DNA of 64,000 nucleotides from Idiomarina baltica OS145 (lineage in GTDB: Bacteria; Pseudomonadota; Gammaproteobacteria; Enterobacterales; Alteromonadaceae), in contig NZ_CH672404.1 in the NCBI RefSeq assembly GCF_000152885.1, positions 410,448-474,447 of the forward strand. Reading direction: 5' to 3'. Under the pieces are notes generated by a model, which made no database searches, was not told the DNA's origin, and worked only from the letters and a program-made list of their open reading frames with translations. The position numbers and the translations under genes were made by a program. Below, one piece after another: positions 27,627 through 36,291 of this stretch (positions are counted from its first letter, which is position 1; every line of letters starts with the position of its first letter).

Positions 27627-28699
27627 ATGGATTGGTATTGCTGTGTCGTGCAGGTTTTGAAGGGGATTGTGCGGCAGAGATCCAAGAAAAAGCAGCCGCA
27701 CTCGGTGTATATGGGTATTGCCAAACACAGGCCGATCAAGCCTATGTGGTTTATCATTGCCAAGCAGAAGAAGCGGATCATTTAGCCAAAAAATTACCAT
27801 TAAAAGAACTCATCTTCACCCGCACGTTTTTTGTTCTTTTAGCAAGTGCTCAGCTTGCAGGTATTGAGGATCGTGTCAGTGTCGTTAAAGAAGCGTTAGA
27901 ACCTCATAAAGAGTGGTTTGGGCTCGCGGGGGCGTTACGTGTAGAAACACCTGATAGCAATGAAGCGAACGCTATTGCTAAGTTTTGTCGTAAGTTTGCT
28001 GTACCGTTACGCCAGGGCTTACGCGCTGTCGACTTGCTAAGCAAGAAGCCACTCGCGAAGCGTCCGTTTTTACACGTGTTTTTTGTTAATAAGGCGTACG
28101 CTTTATTGGGGTATTCCTACAGCTTCAATCAGAGTCCTTATGAAGAAGGGATTTTGCGTTTACGCATGCCATCCAATGGACCGAGTCGCTCTACGTTGAA
28201 GTTAGACGAAGCATTTCATGTTTTCGTGCCAGAAGAGGAACGTGAGCAGCGAATTCAAGCCGGTATGCGTGCAGTCGACCTCGGTGCCGCACCGGGCGGT
28301 TGGACATATCAACTGGTACGTCGTGGCATGATGGTACAAGCCGTCGATAATGGTCCAATGGCGGATAGCCTAATGGAGACCGGTCAGGTAGAGCACATTC
28401 GTGAAGACGGTTTTAAATATCGTCCCAAGCGTCGCAATGTCACTTGGCTCGTGTGCGATATGGTCGAAAAGCCTGCGCGGGTAGGTGAGCTAATGACAGC
28501 CTGGCTGTTAGAAGAATACTGCAAAGAAGCAATATTTAACTTAAAGCTACCGATGCGTCAACGCTACGCCTCTGTAAAGCAGTATTTGGAACAAATAACC
28601 GAGCAGCTGCAAGAGCAGGGCGAACGGAGCTTCGAAATTCAAGCCAAACATTTGTATCATGACAGAGAAGAAATCACGGTACACCTACGCTGGCTATAA
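27623..28699 (+). CDS. rlmM: 23S rRNA (cytidine(2498)-2'-O)-methyltransferase RlmM
   Basis: SAM-dependent enzyme that methylates the ribose of C2498 in 23S rRNA. The 358 residues match the family. The N-terminal half carries a THUMP-like RNA-binding region (LLCRAGFEGDCAAEIQEKA). The C-terminal Rossmann methyltransferase has the SAM motif AVDLGAAPGGWTYQL near residue 215 and the catalytic K-D-K-E set in segments VTWLVCDMVEKP and AIFNLKLPMRQR. It is the last gene of the coupled gcvA run. Confidence 0.96.
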   Translation: MNGLVLLCRAGFEGDCAAEIQEKAAALGVYGYCQTQADQAYVVYHCQAEEADHLAKKLPLKELIFTRTFFVLLASAQLAGIEDRVSVVKEALEPHKEWFGLAGALRVETPDSNEANAIAKFCRKFAVPLRQGLRAVDLLSKKPLAKRPFLHVFFVNKAYALLGYSYSFNQSPYEEGILRLRMPSNGPSRSTLKLDEAFHVFVPEEEREQRIQAGMRAVDLGAAPGGWTYQLVRRGMMVQAVDNGPMADSLMETGQVEHIREDGFKYRPKRRNVTWLVCDMVEKPARVGELMTAWLLEEYCKEAIFNLKLPMRQRYASVKQYLEQITEQLQEQGERSFEIQAKHLYHDREEITVHLRWL

Positions 28700-28731
28700 C
28701 CCAAGCTGAAAAAATAGATGTTTTACGCGTA

Positions 28732-28754
28732 CGTCGCGCACATTGCGCGACGTT
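28732..28754. terminator. GC-rich hairpin between convergent genes
   Basis: Arms ACGTCGCGC and GCGCGACGT (9 bp, perfect) around ACATT lie between the rlmM stop and the minus-strand Rhs-related gene. There is no T-run after it, so termination is plausible but unproven. Confidence 0.45.
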
Positions 28755-28759
28755 TACGC

Positions 28760-29320
28760 TCATTGCTGCCTCTCAATTTCATCACCGTATGGCGTAAAAC
28801 TACGTGCTTTTTTGATATTTCCCTGCTCATCGGACTCTGCAACGACCGAGCCCAGCGCATCAGTGTGGAAGTAGGTAACTGTCCGCGATGCTGATGCTGT
28901 GCTATCTGCGAGCGTTATTGGCGCGCTTGCAATTGACCAATCAGAGCATGTGGAATGAGTCGTCGAGTTGTATGTGCTAACAGGAAAGCGAGGCGGCTCG
29001 ACGGGAGCAGGCTGCTCATTGATTTGCTGACAGGCTCGGATTTTAAATTGATATTGGTGGTTTAGGACGCCGGTGTACGACCACGGTGTAGAAGCCACTT
29101 GACTGGCTAAATTAACCCCATCCTCAAGTGGGCGGATCTCGTAAAAGTCAGCAAGAAAATGGTTCGTCCAAGACAGAGTTAATTGGGTGTCAGAGACCAA
29201 TGTAACGGTAGGCTGAGCCGGAGTCGGAGTCGGTGGCAATATATATTGAGTCGCTGACGCACCAATCGATGCCGCAAGCGCGCAAAATGAAATTGATTGT
29301 TTTAACACGAGCTTTTCCAT
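28760..29320 (-). CDS. Exported protein ending in half an Rhs core
   Basis: A 186-residue protein. A signal peptide (LKQSISFCALAASIGASA) comes first, then a proline-rich spacer and a fibronectin-III-like segment (VTLVSDTQLTLSWTNH to YQFKIRACQQ). The last 40 residues are the first half of an Rhs-associated core: TYFHTDALGSVVAESDEQG, then FTPYGDEIERQQ and a stop. In complete Rhs proteins a GYTGH-DPxxGRF half follows directly; here it is absent, and it occurs instead in the large divergent Rhs gene, which lacks this half. The gene may be a remnant of rearrangement or a genuine small partner. It faces away from the big Rhs gene across 134 bases. Confidence 0.7.
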   Translation of the reverse strand: MEKLVLKQSISFCALAASIGASATQYILPPTPTPAQPTVTLVSDTQLTLSWTNHFLADFYEIRPLEDGVNLASQVASTPWSYTGVLNHQYQFKIRACQQINEQPAPVEPPRFPVSTYNSTTHSTCSDWSIASAPITLADSTASASRTVTYFHTDALGSVVAESDEQGNIKKARSFTPYGDEIERQQ

Positions 29321-29416
29321 TCATATGTTGTTCTTCAATCCTAATTAATCATACCAAGCCCATTAAAACAACATTTATATATAAATAATTGCATAAAGTT
29401 ATTAGCTGTATTAGTG

Positions 29417-29445
29417 TTGACTAAACACAAAAATAACAAAATAAC
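29417..29445 (+). promoter_or_regulatory. Candidate promoter of the large Rhs gene
   Basis: TTGACT (29417-29422) and AATAAC (29440-29445) are 17 bases apart, ending 9 bases before the rhs start codon, which would leave a very short leader. The region is AT-rich and shared with the divergent gene. It is a weak call. Confidence 0.35.
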
Positions 29446-29454
29446 CTACTTATC

Positions 29455-32400
29455 ATGAAAATATCTTTTAGCGTCACCTCATTGGTTTTGTCTATTTTCG
29501 TAGGACTAGCGAGCTTTCCATCGTTAACTCACGCGCGAGTCGAAACCGATAAAACCAAATTGAATTCAATTCAGAGTGAGTATGATGGTGCGATCTTTAC
29601 TCCTAATGCACCACCTTCTGTCTCTGTGCAAGCAGCCCCAGTTGACCCTTTACCAGGAGGGGGAGGGGGAGGAGACGGTGATGGTGGTGTTAGCGGCATT
29701 GATTTGATGCATGAAAACATCAATGCAAAACTCACGATACAAACAAAGCCAACCGAGCACACGACCGACTTATTGGGTGAGCAAGTAGATACAGATACGG
29801 GGGCACTGACTTTCACACAAGCTGATGTTTCGCTGCCCGGTAATTTTGCGTTACCTGTGGCATTCCAGCGGAGTTTCAAAGGGGCGCTATTCAGTTTTTA
29901 CAATACCTTAGATGTTGGCGATTGGATGATTGATATCCCCCATATTCACACCACCCTGCTGAGAAATGGTACTCGTTACTCAGGCTCTTGGGGACAAGGG
30001 CTTGAATGCAGTGGACCCCTTAACCCGGGTGAAATTTGGTTTTATGGCTCGACTTATGCGAATTACGAGTATTGGAACGGGGATACGCTAAACGTACCTG
30101 GGCGTACGAGTGAGAAACTGATGGAAAACGTGGGGTATTTAACGGGGGCCGTTGTTTATCAAAAAGTGACAAAGTCAGGATGGCGTATTCGTTGTGAAAG
30201 CAACCCAAATTCTAGCGGGGAGCAGTTTATCGCACAGGCACCTAATGGAGATACCTATACCTTTTCAAGGCTCCGCTTGATAAAAGTCAAACCGATAGAA
30301 AAGGACTTTAAGGCTATCGCGCGTTACCAAGCTTATATGATGGCAACGCGAGTTGAGGATGTGCATGGTAATGTTGTTCGGTATCACTATGATAACCAAG
30401 GGCGAGTAATTAGAATCAGTGCATCCGATGGGCGCGAGTTAATCATTTCATATCAAGATAATCGAGTAGCGTCTGTTAGCGCGGGAGCGAGAACGTGGAC
30501 CTATCATTACACAGGTAACTCACTGACGCGTGTAACGCGCCCCGACAATCGCTATTGGTCGTACAATATATCTGAGATGGGTTTGAGACAGGCTGAAACA
30601 TTGCGGTCAAGTTATGATAGTCTAGGAGAATCACCCACTTGTAGACATAATGTGGGAACAAAGTCCTTTACTGTCAGTATCAAACATCCTGATGGTTTAA
30701 CCGGTGAATTTACGCTGAAGCAACGACGGATATCAAAAGCAAATACACTGACCGTACTAAATTGGACGTCGACTCCGAATCCGGAATGCCGAACAGGGTA
30801 TGCACTCGGGTCAAAACGCATCACAGGGCCGGGCCTTAGCACTGCGTTGGAGTGGCATTATTGGTATGATGATCCCGAGGGCTACTTTGATAACGTGACA
30901 CCTGGGACGGATGCACGATTAGAGGGTACAGTGCCCAACGGTGTTAACCGTTATACGACGCGCAAAACACGGGTAAAGTCTCCCGGCGGGAGCATCACCG
31001 AGTATTTCTACAACCGCGACGCGTCATCTTATTTACAAGGCTCACTGATTGCAAAGCGCCAATTAGCCGCGAATGGTATTGATATATTGAAAACCTCGCT
31101 ATTGAGTTACCGCCCGAGCGAGCGAATTGGCCTTGCTGAAATGCTATTCACTCACCTTGATAGTTATGAGAAGCGAGCCGATTTGAAGCAGCGTCGTGTA
31201 GACTGGCATCTCAGCAATCAAGATATTTACACAACGGCATATAGCGACTTTACACGGTTTGGCTCTCCCCGTGTTGAGGTGCAGTCGGGGAGCGCGGGTT
31301 CGCGTAGGATTGAGCGAGACTATCAAACGCTCACGGACCTTTGGTTGATAGATAGACCAACAGCAAAACGGGTTGACGATATTAGCGAAACAACATGGTC
31401 GTATGATAACTGGGGCAATGTCACATCCATTGTCAATAACGGCGTGAATCATACCTTCGCGTATAACAATGGGCAGTTAGTAAAGTACGTATCGCCGCGT
31501 GGATTCGAAACAACGTATGCCGATTACTATCGAGGTATTCCGCGTCAGATTGAGCGTCCAATGGGTACCGAAACACGCGCGGTAAATCGTTATGGTGAAA
31601 TTACGGCGATGACCAACGCGCTGAATATCACGACCACATACGCCTATGATGCTTTAGGTCGGCTGGCTGAAGAGCGCCCGGCAATTGGCATTCCCACAAC
31701 TTACGATTGGCGTGCAAACGCGTATACAGTGACTCAAGGCGCTCATGTTAATCAATACACATTGGATGGATTTCATCGTGTCATACGTGAGGCAGATAGT
31801 GATGTATCAACGAATGACACGCGGTATCGAGAGCGTGCTTACACGCCGGATGGCCAATTGGCCTTTGAATCCACATGGAGCCATCAGTTGGGTAATGGAG
31901 TGGGAAATTATTACACTTATGACGCGCTACAACGTAAGACTCGCGTACAGACCCCGTATGGTGACACACAATGGCGTTATTTGAGTAATAATCGGGTGGA
32001 GGAGACCGACCCGCGAGGGTTCATCACGACACGTTATTACAGCGGCTACGGTTCAGCCGGAGATGGCGAACTGGTTCGCATTGAGGCGCCTTCGTCAAGT
32101 GGTACGATTGTGACTTCATTAATCTATGATAGCGTGGGACGAGCGCAATCGATCCAGCAAGCGGGTCAAACGATTCGCTATCGTTATGACTCTGTTTATA
32201 CCGATTATGTAGTGGCTGAACAATATCCTGCATTTACTCACCACTATGAGCGAGACGCAGCGGGTAATGCGATTAAACGTTGGGTCGGGAGTGAAGCCCC
32301 AACCGTCCGTACCTTTAACGCACAAGACCAAGTGACCCATATTAACTATCCGGGCGAAACGGCGGATGCGACCTACACGTATCGTGCCGACGGCGAGATG

Positions 32401-33924
32401 GTTAGCGCAAGTAATGGTGATAGTGCGTGGACTTATAGCTATAACGCACTGGGACAATTAACGGAAGAGCGCTTAGAGTATGAGGGCAACAGTTATGCGT
32501 TTACATACCGTTATAATGATGCCCATGCCCTCACCGAACGTCGTTATCCCGATGGTTATACGGTGAACTATGCCCCTGATGGTCGTGGTCAAGCGACCCA
32601 AGCGGGAGATATCGTGACACGTCTGACGCGCCACAGTGATGGGCGTATGCGAAGTATGCAACTGGGGAACGGACTGACCAGTTACCGGTTAATGGATGAG
32701 GAGGGCTTACGGTTAGCGCGTACACAGGTGGTACGTAGTGGCTCATCTGTCATCGATAAGAGCTACGATTATGACGCGGCTGGCAACCTAATATTGGTGT
32801 TTGATGCGGTGCATGGAGCGCAATCGATTGATAACTTGATGTATGACGGCGTTAACCGTTTGATAAGCGCGCACGCTGATGCATTTGGTACAATGAATTA
32901 TGCGTATGACCGGCGGGGAAATCTGACGTCATTGGCGCAGGATGGGGTATCTCAAACCTATCACTACGATGCACAAGACCAGCTGATGAGTGTATCGGGT
33001 CGTACGCATCGACAGTTTAGCTACGACAGCGCTGGACGCGTCACCCATACGGGCATAGATAGTTTAAGCTATAACGGAGCGGGGCGTTTAACGCAATTAG
33101 GGGATACGCAGTACCAGTACGATGCGCACGGTCATCGCCTCACTGTAGAGCAGGGTGGACAAAAACGGCTAACGGTATACAGTCGAGAGGGTGCGCTGTT
33201 AATGAGCGCGCAGAACGGACATAGTAGCTATAAGATAATCCTTGATGGTGAAACAGTGGCTCAGGTGGGAGATGATTTAAGTCCAGCCAGCCAACAAGGG
33301 TACACGGGTCATGTTGGCGATAACACCGGGCTCGTTTATATGCAGGCACGATTCTATGATCCAGTGATCGGGCGGTTTTACAGCAATGATCCTGTTGGAT
33401 TTACAGGTGAAATTGACACTTTCAATCGATATTCATATGTTGCTAACAACCCCTACAAATACACTGATCCAACAGGTGAGGAAAAACTATCCATTGGTGT
33501 AAGTGCCGAAATAGCGGTAATCGGGGGGGCTAAAGTTTCTCTGAAGACTTCGTTTGATACTGAGACATTGGAGTTATCTGTAACTGTCTCTGGCGGACCT
33601 AGAATGGGATTAGCTGCTGGTGTGGTTTATGAAGGAGGGATTTCCGAAAGTTCTTCGTCTCCAGCAAGAAATGGGACGTCGTCTGATGTTAAGGTAAATG
33701 CAGAGGCAAGCGCTGTTATTGTTTCAGTATCTAAAGATGTGATGTCTCAAAACGCAGATGGATCTATTACGCCTTCGGGTGGAGAAGAAGCAAGTATTGG
33801 GGTAGATGCTGTGAAAATCAAACCATCAGTAAAAGTAGGCGCTACAGTTGGCGTTGAGTTTTCTGGTATAGCGACAACTTCAATTGTGAAAGATACTGTC
33901 GATGCTATAAAAGATGTGTTTTAA
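29455..33924 (+). CDS. Secreted Rhs/YD-repeat protein with variable C-terminal tip
   Basis: A 1489-residue polymorphic-toxin-like protein. A Sec signal peptide (SLVLSIFVGLASFPSLTHA) is followed by a glycine-rich linker near residues 68-80 (coded by a G-tract) and an N-terminal domain. About residues 300-1270 hold many YD repeats (YDNQGRVIRIS, YDALGRLAEERP, YDAAGNL, YDAQDQLMSV), which in this class build a hollow beta-shell. The core end is GDNTGLVYMQARFYDPVIGRF near 1285-1310, then a DPVG and a DPTG motif at 1337-1341. The last 147 residues form the tip: Gly/Val/Ser-rich, beta-like, in no family I know. It has the form of a toxin tip but no toxic activity can be read. It lacks the YxHTDxLGS half of the usual core. 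Confidence 0.88.
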   Translation: MKISFSVTSLVLSIFVGLASFPSLTHARVETDKTKLNSIQSEYDGAIFTPNAPPSVSVQAAPVDPLPGGGGGGDGDGGVSGIDLMHENINAKLTIQTKPTEHTTDLLGEQVDTDTGALTFTQADVSLPGNFALPVAFQRSFKGALFSFYNTLDVGDWMIDIPHIHTTLLRNGTRYSGSWGQGLECSGPLNPGEIWFYGSTYANYEYWNGDTLNVPGRTSEKLMENVGYLTGAVVYQKVTKSGWRIRCESNPNSSGEQFIAQAPNGDTYTFSRLRLIKVKPIEKDFKAIARYQAYMMATRVEDVHGNVVRYHYDNQGRVIRISASDGRELIISYQDNRVASVSAGARTWTYHYTGNSLTRVTRPDNRYWSYNISEMGLRQAETLRSSYDSLGESPTCRHNVGTKSFTVSIKHPDGLTGEFTLKQRRISKANTLTVLNWTSTPNPECRTGYALGSKRITGPGLSTALEWHYWYDDPEGYFDNVTPGTDARLEGTVPNGVNRYTTRKTRVKSPGGSITEYFYNRDASSYLQGSLIAKRQLAANGIDILKTSLLSYRPSERIGLAEMLFTHLDSYEKRADLKQRRVDWHLSNQDIYTTAYSDFTRFGSPRVEVQSGSAGSRRIERDYQTLTDLWLIDRPTAKRVDDISETTWSYDNWGNVTSIVNNGVNHTFAYNNGQLVKYVSPRGFETTYADYYRGIPRQIERPMGTETRAVNRYGEITAMTNALNITTTYAYDALGRLAEERPAIGIPTTYDWRANAYTVTQGAHVNQYTLDGFHRVIREADSDVSTNDTRYRERAYTPDGQLAFESTWSHQLGNGVGNYYTYDALQRKTRVQTPYGDTQWRYLSNNRVEETDPRGFITTRYYSGYGSAGDGELVRIEAPSSSGTIVTSLIYDSVGRAQSIQQAGQTIRYRYDSVYTDYVVAEQYPAFTHHYERDAAGNAIKRWVGSEAPTVRTFNAQDQVTHINYPGETADATYTYRADGEMVSASNGDSAWTYSYNALGQLTEERLEYEGNSYAFTYRYNDAHALTERRYPDGYTVNYAPDGRGQATQAGDIVTRLTRHSDGRMRSMQLGNGLTSYRLMDEEGLRLARTQVVRSGSSVIDKSYDYDAAGNLILVFDAVHGAQSIDNLMYDGVNRLISAHADAFGTMNYAYDRRGNLTSLAQDGVSQTYHYDAQDQLMSVSGRTHRQFSYDSAGRVTHTGIDSLSYNGAGRLTQLGDTQYQYDAHGHRLTVEQGGQKRLTVYSREGALLMSAQNGHSSYKIILDGETVAQVGDDLSPASQQGYTGHVGDNTGLVYMQARFYDPVIGRFYSNDPVGFTGEIDTFNRYSYVANNPYKYTDPTGEEKLSIGVSAEIAVIGGAKVSLKTSFDTETLELSVTVSGGPRMGLAAGVVYEGGISESSSSPARNGTSSDVKVNAEASAVIVSVSKDVMSQNADGSITPSGGEEASIGVDAVKIKPSVKVGATVGVEFSGIATTSIVKDTVDAIKDVF

Positions 33925-33925
33925 G

Positions 33926-34231
33926 ATGAAAGAAAATGAGCTGAACATCAATAACCCTGATATTAAATATTCAACCGCAAGGTTAAAATTCTGGGGGTTA
34001 CTGAGTACCTGCTGGATATTGATTTATCCAGTAACAGCGGTTACAGATCCGTTACTTAGCTGGGTGTTTTTTATTATTTATGCTATCGGATGTATTGGTA
34101 TTGCATTAATCCGGTGTGAAAATTGTGGAGTTTTACTATACAGGTATAATTCTACATCGCATGGCATGCCTGATATTAGGACTCTAAAACCAGTGCCTAA
34201 ATGTCCAAACTGCGGCATAAAAAGGCTTTAA
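33926..34231 (+). CDS. Small membrane protein with zinc-ribbon, candidate immunity
   Basis: About 101 residues, unrecognised. Two transmembrane segments (FWGLLSTCWILIYPVTAV and WVFFIIYAIGCIGIALI) are followed by a four-cysteine zinc-ribbon: CENCG then CPNCG near the end. It starts 1 base after the rhs stop; an ATG four codons earlier, overlapping it, is the alternative. Position right after the tip of an Rhs protein is where immunity genes lie, but the candidate role is inferred from position alone. Codon use is AT-rich, like the genes behind it. Confidence 0.6.
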   Translation: MKENELNINNPDIKYSTARLKFWGLLSTCWILIYPVTAVTDPLLSWVFFIIYAIGCIGIALIRCENCGVLLYRYNSTSHGMPDIRTLKPVPKCPNCGIKRL

Positions 34232-34316
34232 GTAGTTATTCTTTATTTCTACGTACTCCCATTCAAAGGTTGGATGACTCAAAAAGACTACATTGGCCCT
34301 ATTAATAAAAATAATT

Positions 34317-34961
34317 ATGAAGAAAATATATTTTTTAATTTTAATGACATTGACCATTACTTATTCTCATTTATCTATTTCAAGTGAGGATATATTAGAA
34401 AATGAGTCTGTGGCACTTGAGAGTTTGGCGTATCAACTTAGAATAGACCCTTGGTTTCTAAATAAATTGAAAGACACTAACTCAGGTGAATTGTTAAAAG
34501 TTTACAAAAGAATAATTAAAAAGTTCGAAAAAATAGGTAGTTTAGAAGACCTGTTAGTGCAAGTCGGCCACTATTGCCGTATTCAAGCTGGATACGGGGA
34601 ATGCAATTTTAATGGGACTGGAAAATTCGGTGATTTTCTTTACATTTTGGAAGACGCTGTATGGAAAGCTAAAATGATTGTCGTAATTTCTCAGAGAAGC
34701 CCGGAAAGAACAAGAGTGTTTCAGTGGGGTAGTAATGAACCAGTATCCCTATTATATGATTCATTTAATGAAAAAAATAATATTTGCAAAATTTCTGCTG
34801 ATATTTCTCCTTTAAGATTAGTGAAATCATTAAAATATGACGATATGCGATTGATTATTTTAGATGAAGATAATGCTGCTATAGAACCTAAAAGGATATT
34901 TCAACTCGATATTACGGACTCACAATGCGCTATTAAAAATCTGAAACCTGAATTCAGATAA
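34317..34961 (+). CDS. AT-rich secreted protein of unknown function, 3' end altered by IS
   Basis: A 214-residue protein I do not recognise. The start at 34317 gives a clean signal peptide (KKIYFLILMTLTITYSHLSIS); a TTG eight codons earlier is less likely. The mature part is lysine- and leucine-rich, with several cysteines (HYCRIQAGYGEC, NNICKI, DSQCAI), suggesting periplasmic disulfides. It is much more AT-rich than the chromosome around it. The last four codons (PEFR) and the stop are inside the left end of the IS30 element; without the IS the gene would end at codon 210 in TAA. It may be immunity or cargo of the Rhs module. Confidence 0.6.
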   Translation: MKKIYFLILMTLTITYSHLSISSEDILENESVALESLAYQLRIDPWFLNKLKDTNSGELLKVYKRIIKKFEKIGSLEDLLVQVGHYCRIQAGYGECNFNGTGKFGDFLYILEDAVWKAKMIVVISQRSPERTRVFQWGSNEPVSLLYDSFNEKNNICKISADISPLRLVKSLKYDDMRLIILDEDNAAIEPKRIFQLDITDSQCAIKNLKPEFR

Positions 34962-34975
34962 TAACCGCAGCACTC
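34947..34975 (+). repeat. Left inverted repeat of the IS30-family element
   Basis: 29-bp terminal repeat sharing CCT, ATTCA, TAATAAC, GCA and CACTC blocks with the right end. It carries the stop codon of the preceding gene at 34959-34961. Confidence 0.8.
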
Positions 34976-35056
34976 ATGTAATGGAATAAGTCGGAAGGAG
35001 GTCAGCTACCCACATGTGGTAGTCTTACTTTTCGACCAAAAAAAGTGAGTTCCAAC

Positions 35057-36028
35057 ATGAGTTATCGGCAGCTGACCGAGGGACAACGATACCAGATTTC
35101 TGCGTTGCTCTCAGAAGAATTTTCACAACGAGAGATTGCGAGAAAGCTGAATATTGCGCCCTCGACCGTCCATCGAGAGTTGCGACGTAACAACAGTTTA
35201 TGTGGGTCTTATGACCCTCAACTGGCTCAAAAGCGCACGTTAAAACGGCGTTCAAAGCCAAAGCCCAAAAGGGTTTGCGCGAATACCCGAAACGCCGTCG
35301 AGCTTATGCTCGAGATGGACTGGAGTCCGGAGCAGATATCAGCTATCTGTACGCGGATAGGTTATCCAGTCAGTCACGAGTGGATTTACAATTATGTACT
35401 GGCTGACTTTTATCGCGGTGGTGGTTTATTTACTCACCTTCGCCACCGGTTAAGACGCTATAAAAAACGCTTGCACAAGCAACGCGGTCATATTTTAGGT
35501 CGTCGCTCGATACACAATCGGCCTGCAATTATTGATGACCGAGAACGCTACGGCGACTGGGAAATAGATACCGTTATCGGCAAGCGCGGAACCGGAGCTA
35601 TCGTTACACTTTTAGAGCGTAAAAGCCGATTTTATCTCGTGAAAAAAGTCACAAGTAAACACGCTGATGCCGTTGCTGACGCGACTATAGAAATGCTGCA
35701 GCCCTTTAAGGCTCTGGTTCACAGCATTACGGCCGACAACGGTTTAGAATTTGCAGGTCATGAACGAATTGCAAAAGAGCTCGAGACCGACTTTTATTTT
35801 GCTGACCCGTATGCTTCTTATCAGCGCGGCGCGAACGAAAATGCGAACGGCTTATTGCGTCAATACGTGCCAAAAGGTACTGATTTGAGCACTGTAACCA
35901 ACGAGCTGATAGCTAAATATCAGCAGCGCTTGAATTTACGACCCAGGAAAACTCTTGGGTTTATTCAGCCAGACATAATTTTTAAAGAGCAATTGCAACA
36001 AGCTATGAGCGAGTGTTGCAGTTATTAG
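35057..36028 (+). CDS. IS30-family transposase
   Basis: A 323-residue DDE transposase. The N-terminal helix-turn-helix is SQREIARKLNIAPSTVHREL. The catalytic triad is visible: D171 in GDWEIDTVIG, D227 in ITADNGLEF and E261 in RGANENANGLLRQY, the last two 33 residues apart as usual for IS30. The ATG at 35057 gives MSYRQLTEGQRYQ, the family start; a GTG four codons upstream is less likely. It fills the element between the inverted repeats, with the stop codon inside the right repeat. Confidence 0.95.
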   Translation: MSYRQLTEGQRYQISALLSEEFSQREIARKLNIAPSTVHRELRRNNSLCGSYDPQLAQKRTLKRRSKPKPKRVCANTRNAVELMLEMDWSPEQISAICTRIGYPVSHEWIYNYVLADFYRGGGLFTHLRHRLRRYKKRLHKQRGHILGRRSIHNRPAIIDDRERYGDWEIDTVIGKRGTGAIVTLLERKSRFYLVKKVTSKHADAVADATIEMLQPFKALVHSITADNGLEFAGHERIAKELETDFYFADPYASYQRGANENANGLLRQYVPKGTDLSTVTNELIAKYQQRLNLRPRKTLGFIQPDIIFKEQLQQAMSECCSY

Positions 36029-36039
36029 TTGAATCTAGG
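36011..36039 (-). repeat. Right inverted repeat of the IS30-family element
   Basis: 29-bp terminal repeat; its reverse complement matches the left end at about 23 of 29 positions. The transposase stop TAG (36026-36028) lies inside it. Confidence 0.8.
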
Positions 36040-36060
36040 AAATAATGTTTTGAATCCAAT

Positions 36061-36090
36061 GTCCCGCCCTTCGATGGTGGGGCTTTTTTT
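36061..36090 (+). terminator. Terminator unit T1 after the first Rhs tip module
   Basis: Stem CCCGCC / GGTGGG (one G-U pair), 7-base loop, then GC and a run of seven T. It is preceded by TTTGAATCCAA, a sequence also found before the related units at 36162 and 37369. The rest of the gap 36091-36161 shows no gene. Confidence 0.75.
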
Positions 36091-36161
36091 AGCCTTTGAA
36101 TGCTGCTTGGGGTTTGTCACCAAAGCTGGAGAACGGGCTTCGTAAAATTGAATCCAACTCG

Positions 36162-36191
36162 ACAGCCTCGCCCTCGCGGGGCTTTGTTTTT
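36162..36191 (+). terminator. Terminator unit T2 before the displaced Rhs tip
   Basis: AGCCTCGC / GCGGGGCT stem (8 pairs, one T-G), CCTC loop and a T-rich tail, preceded by TTGAATCCAA. The sequence AGCCTCGCCCTCGC recurs at 37363. Together they mark the ends of toxin-module cassettes. Confidence 0.75.
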
Positions 36192-36291
36192 GGTGCTCAA
36201 TTGGAGAGGCATCGAGAACTAGACTATACTGCTAACACATTGGATTAAAAGAAATTTTCTTACTATGCATTATTGATCGTACTGTCGACTA

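Larger units (their letters stand above)
34947..36039 (+). mobile_element. IS30-family insertion sequence, complete
   Basis: A 1093-bp element bounded by 29-bp imperfect inverted repeats: CCTGAATTCA at the left end and its counterpart AGATTCAACTAATAAC read inward from the right. The right-end sequence TAGATTCAA resembles the ends of IS30 itself. Both ends are flanked by AAA (34944-34946 and 36040-36042), a 3-bp target duplication as expected for the family. The single transposase gene is intact, so the element may be active. It sits at the stop codon of the gene at 34317, adding four codons without disrupting it. Confidence 0.88.

Noticed and set aside
28732..28754. GC-rich hairpin as an attachment site or REP element
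   Set aside because: No second copy was seen in the window and it sits between convergent genes, so a terminator role is simpler.
29455..33924. CRISPR-like or tandem DNA repeats in the Rhs gene
   Set aside because: The repetition is at protein level (YD motifs); the DNA copies differ too much for an array.
35025..35261. Minus-strand open frame over the IS30 transposase start
   Set aside because: It lies entirely against the transposase gene and the IS end, has no family features and is a shadow of the real gene.
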